DNA of 64,000 nucleotides, taken from positions 65,001 through 129,000 of the forward strand of contig JACEEZ010013465.1 of NCBI GenBank assembly GCA_016584305.1. The letters run 5' to 3'. How positions within the stretch are numbered: position 1 is the stretch's first letter; every line of letters begins with the position of its first letter. Shown here one piece after another: positions 14,784 to 23,800 of this stretch. The notes beneath the pieces are model-generated. The model searched no databases. It worked only from the letters and a program-made list of their open reading frames with translations, and had not been told where the DNA came from. The position numbers and the translations under genes are program-made. Source of the stretch: Chionoecetes opilio. Taxonomy: Eukaryota > Arthropoda > Malacostraca > Decapoda > Majidae.

Positions 14784-15276
14784 ATATCAGAGGAGGACAT
14801 TGCATAACTCGGCACATTGAATAACTCGGCAAGGGCCAGAGCCCCTATCGTGCCGAGTTATAAGGGTTTTACTGTATATGCATGTATTTTTGCAGTTAAG
14901 TTTCAGGTGTATGGTGAGTTGGTGTACTGGTGAAGTCAGTTAAGCCAATAGTTTAGCTACTTAGATAGCTAGGAACCATTAGCTAGGGTTCCCAGAATTG
15001 CATACTCAGTAAAATAAGGGCTTACTGTACAGATGGCTCACCTAAGGTATCAGATACTCAGCCATGGTATGAAATACACATGAAAAACACATTACACCAT
15101 AGTAGTATTCATCATAGCAAAGGTTTTCTAATTCCTTAATTACAAACTGTTATAAATGTCCTTCCCCAGGTGGCTTTGGGGGTCGTGGGCGTGGCGGTCC
15201 CCCTGGGAGTGGAGGCCGGGGAGGACGAGGGGACGGGGGACGAGGCGGCCCCAAGAAAAAGGAAGGATTCAAATAA
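7678..15276 (+). CDS. LSM4: LSM4, U6 snRNA-associated Sm-like protein (whole gene, four coding exons)
   Basis: LSM4 is a subunit of the nuclear LSm2-8 ring that binds the 3' oligo-U of U6 snRNA in splicing, and of the cytoplasmic LSm1-7 ring that promotes mRNA decapping in P-bodies. Exons 7678-7680, 12340-12480, 13128-13308 and 15170-15276 join to 432 nt, or 143 residues plus stop. That is close to the animal family length of about 139. Sm1 is visible ([19 protein letters not shown], about residues 19-37), as is Sm2 ([17 protein letters not shown], about 59-75). The C-terminal tail is rich in RGG/RG repeats, as in metazoan LSM4, and ends in a short lysine-rich stretch. All junctions use GT-AG and keep phase. 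The gene is convergent with FANCM. Only exon 1 is inferred without protein similarity. Confidence 0.93.
7858..8057. repeat. GGAACTGTCGCC palindromic MITE, tandem pair
   Basis: Two adjacent partial units of a short family whose ends are GGAACTGTCGCCGA and its complement TCGGCGACAGTTCC. The interior is made of repeated CTCGCCGA(C/A) motifs. Relatives lie at 8928, 49834 and 50013. Confidence 0.7.
8100..8650. repeat. Inverted-repeat element enclosing (TTAGG)n
   Basis: An arm of about 105 bp (8238-8340) is nearly the reverse complement of 8505-8610; both carry AGCACC(T/A)ATTGTAGGCC-type sequence. The spacer holds the (AGGTT)n tract. A further diverged arm lies at about 8120-8205. Related sequence appears at 61060-61480. 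Confidence 0.7.
8381..8468. repeat. Interstitial (TTAGG)n tract
   Basis: About ten AGGTT units, the arthropod telomere pentamer, interrupted once and lying inside an inverted-repeat element. Internal to the contig and flanked by unique DNA, so interstitial and not a chromosome end. Confidence 0.85.
8656..9116. repeat. Long imperfect palindrome
   Basis: Arm 1 (8656-8806) and arm 2 (8966-9116) are about 150-bp inverted copies. They share a GCCGCATGCTG-type outer end, an AACCTAACCT tract and the inner GCCAGC(G/C)GCTGGC / ATATATTAAGAA motifs. The spacer of about 160 bp contains one GGAACTGTCGCC unit (8928-8965). Confidence 0.8.
9117..10490. other. LSM4 intron 1, repeat-poor part
   Basis: No exon is recognised. 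A degenerate AACCTAA tract lies at 9565-9655. The rest is AT-rich unique sequence. Confidence 0.5.
10500..10740 (+). pseudogene. LINE ORF remnant (weak)
   Basis: Reading + strand gives [14 protein letters not shown] and [13 protein letters not shown], a pattern typical of the linker just before the reverse transcriptase domain of non-LTR retrotransposons. Several stops and no conserved catalytic motif remain, so the call rests on pattern only. Confidence 0.35.
11324..11894 (-). mobile_element. tRNA-derived SINE in Tigger copy 1, interrupted
   Basis: On the - strand the head reads GGTAGCAGAGTGGTTAGCGTC (A box) and then GAGTTCGATCCCG (B box). The poly-T at 11324-11342 is its poly(A) tail. It is split by the MITE at 11387-11683. 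The second Tigger-like copy carries the same SINE at the same place. Confidence 0.75.
11387..11683. mobile_element. hAT-like MITE
   Basis: About 297 bp with inverted ends CAGGGCCGGAT and ATCCGGCCCTG. It is flanked by GTGACGCC and CTGACGCC, an 8-bp target duplication with one mismatch. The homologous position in the second SINE copy (near 13640) is uninterrupted, which confirms the insertion. The interior has GGGGGCCCT repeats and no ORF. Confidence 0.85.
12340..12480 (+). CDS. LSM4: LSM4 exon 2
   Basis: 141 nt, phase 0 to phase 0, after a TTTCTCGTGTACAG acceptor and before the donor GTCAGT. It encodes [18 protein letters not shown] onwards to ICTSR, the Sm1 half of the LSM4 fold, almost identical to vertebrate LSM4. 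Confidence 0.95.
13128..13308 (+). CDS. LSM4: LSM4 exon 3
   Basis: 181 nt, phase 0 to phase 1, acceptor ATCTACAG and donor GTGGGT. It starts [16 protein letters not shown] (Sm2), continues through [13 protein letters not shown] and enters the first RG-rich repeats. Confidence 0.95.
13506..13849 (-). mobile_element. tRNA-derived SINE in Tigger copy 2
   Basis: Uninterrupted relative of the SINE in copy 1. The - strand head is GGCGGTAGCAGAGTGGTTAG, followed by the B box GAGTTCGATCCCG, and poly(T) at 13506-13520 is the reverse of its poly(A) tail. Presence at the same site in both Tigger-like copies suggests that it was carried along during their amplification. Confidence 0.75.
14015..14625. repeat. 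Inverted repeat inside Tigger copy 2
   Basis: Arms of about 230-240 bp face each other across a loop of about 140 bp. Both arms contain the GGAGACACCCTTGCGTGA motif or its complement, and CCAAGACGGTGCTTGGAC or its complement. A transcript through intron 3 could fold into a long hairpin. Confidence 0.85.
14534..14704 (+). pseudogene. Tigger-like transposase, N-terminal fragment
   Basis: The reading starts [14 protein letters not shown] and continues [20 protein letters not shown], then [12 protein letters not shown]. This fits the psq/CENP-B N-terminal helix-turn-helix of pogo/Tigger transposases. It ends within a few residues, before the second DNA-binding region and DDE domain, so it is a dead fragment. 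A decayed copy of the same start is found in the inverted arm at 14055-14110. Confidence 0.7.
15170..15276 (+). CDS. LSM4: LSM4 exon 4 (terminal)
   Basis: 107 nt, phase 1 start after CTTCCCCAG. It encodes [19 protein letters not shown] and onward to KKKEGFK and the TAA at 15274-15276. The RGG tail matches the family pattern; such tails are arginine-methylated and help P-body targeting in other animals. Confidence 0.95.
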
Positions 15277-15785
15277 CAATTAGGTACAAAAATATTTATT
15301 TTCTTACAAAAAGTGTACTGGCTTTAGAAGTATGGTTTACATGGTGATGCTGCCGTCACTGGCAACTTTCTCTTGTCAACACAGGACTTATTTCAGCAAG
15401 AAATACTAAAATTACAAAGAAAATCTTTGTAGCAATCAATGTGCAGTTTATTTTTGGTTGTTAATATTTTTCCATAATTATTTAATTTAAAATATTGAAC
15501 AAGTCTAAAGTCAATAGCAGATACAACTACATTTTGTTTATATCACAGTGTATTTGATATACATTAAGGTAACATTTGGCCCAGATAGTTAAGTGTTATC
15601 TACACTACTTTATTAAAAAGTTTATATGTAAAAGTGGAAGTTATTATGTTTTATTCTCTGTAATTATGAATTGCACTTGCCTTATGAAGCTTCAGATTGT
15701 TTCCAAAATGTGGCATCAATGCTTTAATGGCAATCTACACATTAACTGTGACCAGTTACAGTTGTGGTTGGTTGATAAAATGTTA

Positions 15786-15935
15786 CCTGGGGAAGGTAAC
15801 TGTGGTAACCCGGATGTCACAATAGCCCTGTGTCCCGGGTTGTCACCCACCACAGGCTCAAGAGCTAATGCGACGGAGATGAGCACAGAGGCCACGCTCA
15901 GCTTAGTGTATGCCCCCGTATTAACCTTTATAGTA
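15786..15935 (+). mobile_element. Decapod-type SINE-A, 3' half
   Basis: Matches the 3' half of the SINE at 34197-34479 (GGGGAAGGTAACTGTGGTAA, then CTAATGCGACGGAGATGA). The tRNA-like head is missing. It faces the copy at 15985-16275, forming an inverted pair just downstream of LSM4. Confidence 0.8.
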
Positions 15936-15984
15936 GAGTAGAAATTGGGTTGTTTTACATTCAGTACAAACAAAGTAGTGCCTA

Positions 15985-16275
15985 ATATAGGGGTTAAGGT
16001 AAAGATGGGGGCATACGCCATGCTGCACGTGGCCTCGGTGCTCATCTGTGATGTGGTGCCCGTGGCATTAGCCCTTTGAGCCTGTGGTGGGTGAGGACCC
16101 GTTACACAGAACTAGTGTGACATCCAGGTTACCACAGTAACCTTCCCCAGGCTTCCCCAGGTACCCATTTATAAACCCCAAAAGAAGAACAGCTGGCATG
16201 GCTGGTCGCCGACTTGCCCTGGCCCGGATTCAAGCAAGGGCCTGCAGATTCGTAGCTAGGCACTAGCCACTACAA
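15985..16275 (-). mobile_element. SINE-A, nearly full length
   Basis: Reverse-orientation copy that starts from the 3' signature GTAAAGATGGGGGCATACG at its left edge and runs to a decayed tRNA-like head at its right edge (GCCCGGATTCAAGC is the B-box region). Confidence 0.8.
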
Positions 16276-16409
16276 TAGAGAGTGGAGCGGGGATGTGGAT
16301 ACGGATGACTTTCCTGTGGCCCTCACACTTATACTTACAAATATTTAGTGTTTTACATATTTCTTTTCTCACCATCTTTCAGAGTTGGAAAAGTGTATAC
16401 AGTTTTATA

Positions 16410-19087
16410 CATATCAATCAATCAATCATTGGGGGCATATGCCGGGGGGCGCCTCGCCTTGCCCACCCTACGACGCTACTCCCGGGGGTCACCACACGCG
16501 AGTCCCCATGCAGACTCCCTTCCCATACCAAGCAGCTCTCGACAAGAAACATCAACTTGCCCCAGCCACGAGCCTTGTGGGCGCCCCCTTGGCCTTCTCC
16601 ACGCCGGATTGTCTCTTACAGATACAACCCGATGGGAAGAATCGGTTTCAGGCTAGCGTGACACATGCCCATATAGCCGAAGTTGGCGCTGACGGACTAT
16701 GCAGGTAATAGGCCTCGATTCAGTCTCACGGTGCAATCGCTGATTTGACACGTAATTATTCCAGCGATACCCCATGATTCTGCGAAGACACTTATTACCA
16801 AAGGCATCGATTCGCCTCTTTAAGTCGTTATTTAGTGTCCATGTCTCCCAACCATACAGTAAGACAGGGATCACAAGCAACTTGAAGATCCGGATCTTTG
16901 TCCTCCTGCACAGGTACCGACAACGCCAAATACTCGTACTGAGCGAGTCCATAACACCGTGGGCAATGCTAATCCGCCGTAAGACTTCTTTACGCGACCC
17001 GCCATCATTATAGACTGCGCTACCAAGGTATGTAAAACTTATCAAGATTTCAATGTCCTCGCTGCATGCATGAACAGACTGTACTGTTTCATCTAGTATG
17101 CCTCAAAACACTTGGACCTTGGTCTTGAGCCAAGAGACCTCAAGTCCCAAAGGCTTTGCCTCCTCGTGCAGCGCCTCGAGAGCCATCACCAGGACCTCCA
17201 GCGACTCAGCAAAGATTACTGCATCATCGGCAAAAACAAGATCAGTGATCTTGGTGTTGCCAAGGGATGCTCCACTATCACTTTGATCTACAACTTTGCC
17301 CAATACCCAGTCCATACAAGTGTTGAAAAGTGATGGGGGCAAGGACGCACCCTTGCCTCACTCCTGTATTCACAGGAAAGAAGCTGGATACACCTGTCCC
17401 ACACTTCACAGCACTCTCAGTCCCAGAATACAGGCCAGTCAGCAGACCAACAGTCCTTGCAGGAATCCCGCGAAGCCGCAAAAGATTCCAAAGTGACTCA
17501 CGATGCACTTAGTCAAACGCCTTCCTGAGATCAACATTGGCTGCAAGCATCCCGTTGAAACTAATGTCGGCGTTGCACCAGGACACGAAGCGCTAGGATA
17601 CAGTCCGTTGTTGACTTACCAGGCTTGAACCCAGACTGCTGAGGTCTCAGATGCTTCAGCAACTGCCGATCTGTGTCAGCAATAGATGGGCAAGTACCTT
17701 GCCTGGCAGGCTGAGCAGTGTAATACCGCGGTAATTGCCACACGGCAGTCAGGACAGCATGCAACCTGTGGATCATGGCCTCACCTCCAGCTTTGAGGAC
17801 CTCCGCACTGATATTACAAACACCAGCTGCCTTTCCACCCCTCAACTTTGCTACAGCCTCTCTTGACTTAGTCAAGCGAGAGTGCGGTTTCGTCAATGGG
17901 AGGATTGGAATCCACTGCCCGTAACCCAGTGGTGTGAAGCTGCCCAATTTGAGAGTCCACCATGAACCAAAAGCATGCCCAAAGTACTCAGCCCAACGAG
18001 CCATCTGCCCATCCATGTCCGACACGAGGCGCCCATCTGCTACTCGGATAGCAATCGCCCGAGATGGAGACTTAGAGTGGAGCTTCTTCAGGGCACGGTA
18101 GGCGGTCATTTGCGTTCAAATGGCCCTCGACATCCTTGGCGAAACTCCTGACATGCCTCTCCTTGTCTCTCCCAGGAGAGTTCTAGTCCTACGTGACAGA
18201 GCCCTGTGCTGGTCCCGGTTCCCAGCAAGCCTGGCAGCGCGACTCTCCTCGATTTTCTCCAGCATCTCTCGCGACAAAACCACGCCTTGACCTCGGGTGC
18301 TCCCCAATACACTCCTTGGCAGCCTGGAGAGTTTCACGTTTGAAGGTATCCCACAGTTCTACAGGGTCCCCGAGCACATCAAACCGATTTGAGACTGCCA
18401 CCGCATACTCATGTGCACATGTCAAGTCCTTCAGCCTCTCAAGATGAAGCACAGTATGGTTACCTCTTGAGATTCTTCTGGACTTGACATGAAGCTTAAG
18501 TGTAGCAACAACAAGTCTGTGATCAGTTGCGAAGAACTCAGCACTCCGGTAAACCCTCTAACAATTACTAATGAGAATGTGGTCGATCTCCTTAGCTACC
18601 CCTCTGGCATTACTATACCATGTCCAGTGGTGCAGCTCTGGTCTCTGATACTAAGAACCTGCAATTCTCAACCTTCTGGACCTAGCGAAATTCAGAACGA
18701 GAAAACTGTTCAATGTTCCTGGTACCGGAGCCATGGGAACCAACACATAACTCATAGCCATCTCTCACAGGGCCAGTAGTATCATTGAAGTCGCCCAAGA
18801 CAATGAGTGTGTCCCGAGGAGAACACTGGTCTAATACAGAGTCGAGTTTGGAATAAAACATCTCCTTCTCTTCAGTTTCACATACCTCGGTAGGAACGTA
18901 CACTGCAACAAGAGACTTGAAACCCAGTGTGTTACATTCTCACCCGCATTATACGCTCATCAACCGGAGTAACCTCAACAACAGACAGCTGCAGTTTGCC
19001 GTAGATGCCTAAAGCTACTCCCTGGCAAGGTGACCATTGCTCATGCCGAACCAGTAGTAGTGGTAACCGCCACTGCCAGGCCTCCTC
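16410..19087 (-). pseudogene. RTE-like LINE, 5'-truncated and frameshifted
   Basis: On the - strand the blocks run in order. The endonuclease part has LIVLGDFNDTTG (18682-18903). The RT has SGFKPGKSTTDCILALR (17561-17650), NTGVRQGCVLAP (about 17380) and LVFADDAVIFAESLE (17103-17342, the catalytic ADD). The thumb/C-terminal block has YLGSAVYNDGGSRKE and LYGWETWTL (16653-17045). The 3' end is an (ATTG)n run (16410-16430), as RTE-clade elements often end in short tandem repeats. At least four frame breaks make it dead. It lies between the two convergent genes. Confidence 0.85.
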
Positions 19088-19500
19088 GTCTCAGTCTTGT
19101 ACTTAAAGAGAAGCTTTATTATTTATACAAAAATTTTATTAGTTTCCCTCACTTATTTGTGATAGGAGATGAACGATGTCATGACAGCTACAATAGTTTA
19201 CAAGACACTGGGAAACCTCGAATCATCCTGAATCATAATTTCTATCATTATTATTCTGAAAACTTTTAAATAACTTTAATCTTCATTAATGTGGATGAGT
19301 TAACCCGTTCCTATACATACTTACAAGGGAATGAGTATTCAAATTAAGCAGCCACCTTGGTAATGAACTCAAGTATTTTAAACTATTTCAGTCCTTACAC
19401 TTAAGTGTTACTTTTGTGTAAAGGTGACAAACTTAAATTAATCAAACATTTATATACAAACATTTTAAACTACTATAGGAAAAATATTTACTTTACAAGT
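19088..19500. other. Intergenic between convergent genes
   Basis: AT-rich; no gene or repeat recognised. Confidence 0.4.
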
Positions 19501-19507
19501 TGTAATC

Positions 19508-19934
19508 TTAACCCATGGGCTGCGGGTGGCCTCTTAAGAGCGGGGTTTTTAAAGGCATACCAAAACCGCGGGCTTTAACCCAGGCGACTACAAATTGGTG
19601 TGTGTGTAGTAGTACAACATGGCAACTCGAGATATGCGAGCGCATGCGAGATATACGCGATATTACGCTCTAACCCATAGCGTATACGGGCGGATATTCG
19701 CCCGGGAAATCTCGCCATACGATGCAGTTCGCGCCACATTTTTCAACTACGGACCGCCCCCCCACCCCCCCCAGACATATTTTTGGGGGTCAAATATATA
19801 TGGCCGGGTGCACTACAACATTCCCTACACGCTGATGTAGTTTTTATCAATTTTTGCAAGGGTCGTCAAAATGACCATACCCTTCGCCCAGGGCTTAGGT
19901 GTATAAAGCATACCCTTAGCTTGTTAAGGGTTAA
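19508..19934. mobile_element. piggyBac-like MITE
   Basis: About 430 bp bounded by TTAA on both sides. The adjacent inverted ends are CCCATGGGCTGC and, on the right, GCTTGTTAAGGG, so TTAA|CCC...GGG|TTAA. TTAA is the target of piggyBac elements. The interior is GC-rich compared with its flanks and has no transposase. Confidence 0.65.
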
Positions 19935-20063
19935 ATATCACAGTCAAGTTGCACAATACAGTAAGGCAGTTTACAAGTAGGTACTGAAGTATGTTTAAGT
20001 GCTACAACCATATTATCTCTGTACTAAACAAATGGCTATTTTGAGTCAACTCTCATAAAAGAG

Positions 20064-20069
20064 TTTATT
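20064..20069 (-). terminator. Candidate FANCM poly(A) signal
   Basis: AATAAA on the - strand about 700 nt after the FANCM stop codon, the first canonical hexamer I see downstream. Confidence 0.3.
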
Positions 20070-20773
20070 ATATTTTAGATATCCAGTATTTTTAAACTGG
20101 GAAAAAAGAAGTTCAAATCATGTGCACGTCGCACCGCTAAGCCTGAGATTGGTGGTTGTACTTCATTTGTAACTTCCCATTTGGCACAAACATACACACT
20201 TGGTGTATGAGTCCATGATTTGAGGCCCTTATATCCAAAGGGCCAACATATCCCAGTAAGAAATGCTTTCATTAGAAAACTAAAATGCAGCCTTCATCAA
20301 TCTGAGGGAAGATCATTCTGGCACTTAAACACATCTATTTTCCATTAAGACTTAGTCTTGCCGGTCAACCCAAAAAGTGTATAGATACATATGTACTAGA
20401 TCCTGTTAGCAGATGAGGGAGCTCAAGAGCACTTTGTTGTTACGTGTGAAGGTGAGCTGCCAGCTAATGAACACTCAAAACATAGATCATGTGTCCAACA
20501 TAGATTAGCCCCTCTCCCAATATGCCTTACCCTCCATAAATAATTATTATTCCAACATGCAAAAATGAGTTATCAAACCAGAATGATAAATAGAAAGAAA
20601 TTGATCTTATTCTCAACATTATGAGTCAGATTAAAATCTGATAAGCTCAATGATGAAGTCTTTACTTGATTACTAGTATCTAGATTCATTGATAATGTCT
20701 TTAAGTTACTCATAGTCCCCTACATACTGATCGGCTTCTAACACCCTCTTACAACACTTGGAGGTCAATCAGG

Positions 20774-20876
20774 TCATGGCAGCATGTCCTCCCGGAACCG
20801 CCAGATGAGGTGTTGCTTCAGAGCGGCCGCACGTTGATAAGAAATTCTGCCCTTCTTCTGTATACATTCTGTAGAG
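20774..20876 (-). CDS. FANCM: FANCM exon 27 (terminal)
   Basis: Phase 2 start after TGTTTGCAG. It encodes [20 protein letters not shown] and ends REDMLP, stop at 20774-20776. This corresponds to the last helix of the helix-hairpin-helix region; the FANCM family ends with a similar MLP motif. Confidence 0.85.
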
Positions 20877-23800
20877 CTGCAAACATGTTATGGAAACACT
20901 GTATATAATAATGTGGATGTTAATTTCATCGGGATATTCCATGGATGTGGATTTCACATTTTTTGTGCACGTTTGCGTTCATAAATTACACAAACACATC
21001 AACATGCAATGAAGCAGCACCATATTCTTACCTGTTGATAAACTCCTTGATAGTGGTGAAATTCTGGGAGAAGGTAAGGGCAGTGGGGTAACCAATGCTT
21101 GGCAATGTGAGGTAAAAGTTTGCCATCTGTAAGACACATTGAAACTGGATAAAATTTCAACAGTGCCAAAAACAAAATACAGTTCTAGCCATACATGAAA
21201 ACCTCTTCAAAGGAGCACAAAAGGTGCTTCCACCTAAAGAGAAAAACTAATGAAATTTTTGCAATTCTTCACTTTCCCTACCCTGTGATACCATTGCTGT
21301 AAAATCAACGGGTTTATCCTTGTTAAATACAAAGTTTGATATAACAATAATGAGTGAAGAATTCATTTTAAATAAACATGACAAACAAAACTTTTCCATT
21401 CGTCAACAAATATTGCTGCATACCTGCTGCCTTTTTTTATTCATTAAAGGCACGACTGATATCTTATATCCTTTTGTTTTTTCTTGTAAAATCAACTGCC
21501 ACAATAAGTAGGATGTTTCATCTGCAACAAAAGAAAGAACAGCATATTTTAAGATCTGCAACAATAAATAATTTCAGAACGTCTTAATATAAAAACTGGG
21601 AGTTCATGACTCCGGAAACTTAACATGTTTGTGGATAACAACAATGGTGTGAAAATCTGCATTCAAAATCTTTATAAGCCAACTAAACGTGTAAGGTCTG
21701 TTCAAAAAATGTCCTAACCTATCAATGATCACTTAGGATATGGGAAGTAAAAAGGAGTTAACAATAAAGGTGAGAGGCTGGAACAGGTGGGAAGGTTCAA
21801 TATTTTGGAGTCGACATTGACGCAGGGGTCCATGGAGGCTGAGGTGAGCGGGTGAGAGAAAGAGCTAAGGTTTTTACAGCACTGAGGGGATTTTGAAGTG
21901 AAAGATTTCTGTTCTGTGTGGCTGCAAGGAATGGGCATCAAATGTAAAGGCAAGGAATTGAATAGAGGTGAAATGCTGAAGAACATTGTCAGGGGTGCGA
22001 TGGTTTGATAGTGAGGAACGACAGGATAAAGAGTTGTGCGGAAACCAGTGTAGCTTACTGGAGAGAGCAGACCAGGGAGTGCTGAAGTCATAGGTAGGGA
22101 ATGAATGAGGTAAACAAATCAAGAAAATATATAGATCACGTGCAGAAGGTGAAAGAGGGAGAGGAAGACTAAGAAAGGGATTAAGATATGGGATTTAGGA
22201 AGTTATCATTTTATTTATAACTGAAAATAATAATAATAATAATAACAAAAAAGCAGTAAGAGGATGAATGTAAGTGAAGAAGAGTGTATGTGTGAAAACT
22301 ATTACATAAGAACATAAGAAAATATGGAAGCTACAAGAGGCCACGAGACCTACACGTGGTAGTTCCTGTTACTTAACACTACCTACGTCCACCTTTCATC
22401 CCCATCCATTAATTTATCCAGACTCCTTTTAAAGCTCCCTATTGACGACCGAGTTCATTCAATCATTTACCACCCTAACCTAAACATATTACGCATGCTG
22501 CCTCACCTTGTCCTTTGGAGTAGAGCACCTTGAGGGGGGCCACCTGGGTGCAGGCGCACACAATGGTGTCCAGGTAACGGGAGCGTCCAGGGGCCTTGGC
22601 TGGTGAGCTTGCCTTGGCCGCCTCACCCTCCACTACAAGCACAGGACGCTCATACAGCTCCAGCATCGCCTGAACCCTCTGGACCAGCTTGCTTCTATGC
22701 TGGGCACTGCTGAACACTGAGGGCGTGGCACAAAATATACAATTTAATTCATTTCCAGGATCAATCATCAAATCTGCTGCAATAATATCTTGATTATGTT
22801 TAACTATTTCTACAGCACCAAATTCATTGTTATCACATTCAATTGCACTATAAACACCACTACCACTGGGTAATATCTATATATATAAAGGTTTGAGAAG
22901 GAAAATTCAGAATATCTCACCCGCCAGAGACAGCCTTATCACAGCCATGCGTGTGGAGACGGCGTAGTGAGCGTGTTGCAGGTGGACCACTGCTGTCTGG
23001 GCACCGTAGTGAAGCCTCAGGCGGGACAACACATTGCCGCCACTGTTCACTTCACCCGAGTCCACCAGCACCCCAACAGCTTCCTGAGACACACACATTA
23101 ACTGTAACTTCAAAAATCTTTTAACTACTTTTTATGAGTCACGAGCTATTGCTAATTAGAAATAATCTATATAAGTATAACCACAACATATAAAGAATGC
23201 AAGTACCTGAAGAGTGCTGTTCACCGTGGATTGATTCTCAGTGAAGCTTGTATTAGATGGCACAGAGGCAACAAAAAAACTGCTGGAAGACATGTTAATT
23301 TGAGGAGATTGTGAAAGCGTCGATGGACACCCACTCATAGATGCAGATGATGGTTTATCTGCAGGCCTGGGAGGTGCACCAGTATTCAGCGACGTATTCA
23401 ATCTTACATCAAGACCGCTTCCACTGCTGTCCTTTGTTAGATTATCACTACCTTGGTTCCCTCCACTCCTGCCTGATTCCCGAGACACCTGTTGATCATT
23501 CACTACACTTCCACACTTCTTTGGCGCAGGGTGAACGATGTTTTTATTAGTTTGTTGAGAATTTGTATCTTTAGGTTTAACACTGTTGGTGAGAAGTCTT
23601 TGTTGGGAATTTGTATCTTTAGGTTTAACACTGTTGGTGAGAAGTCTTTGTTCACTGCCACTGTTCATGGGTAATATTTCACCAGATTGCTTGATGAGTC
23701 CATGTGGTGGCTTTGATGACATAACTTCTTTGATTATCTCAAAGTCTTCCCCACCACTGAGGTTGTGTTTAGAGCAGCTTGGTGTGCTTCTGCTGGTCAC

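Larger units (their letters stand above)
13437..14874. mobile_element. Tigger/pogo-like DNA transposon, copy 2
   Basis: The ends CAGTAAAACCCTTATAACTC and its complement are flanked by TA on each side. The element lies in LSM4 intron 3. It contains a tRNA-SINE (13506-13849, - strand), an inverted repeat (about 14015-14255 against 14395-14625) and a fragment of transposase N-terminus. Confidence 0.9.
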
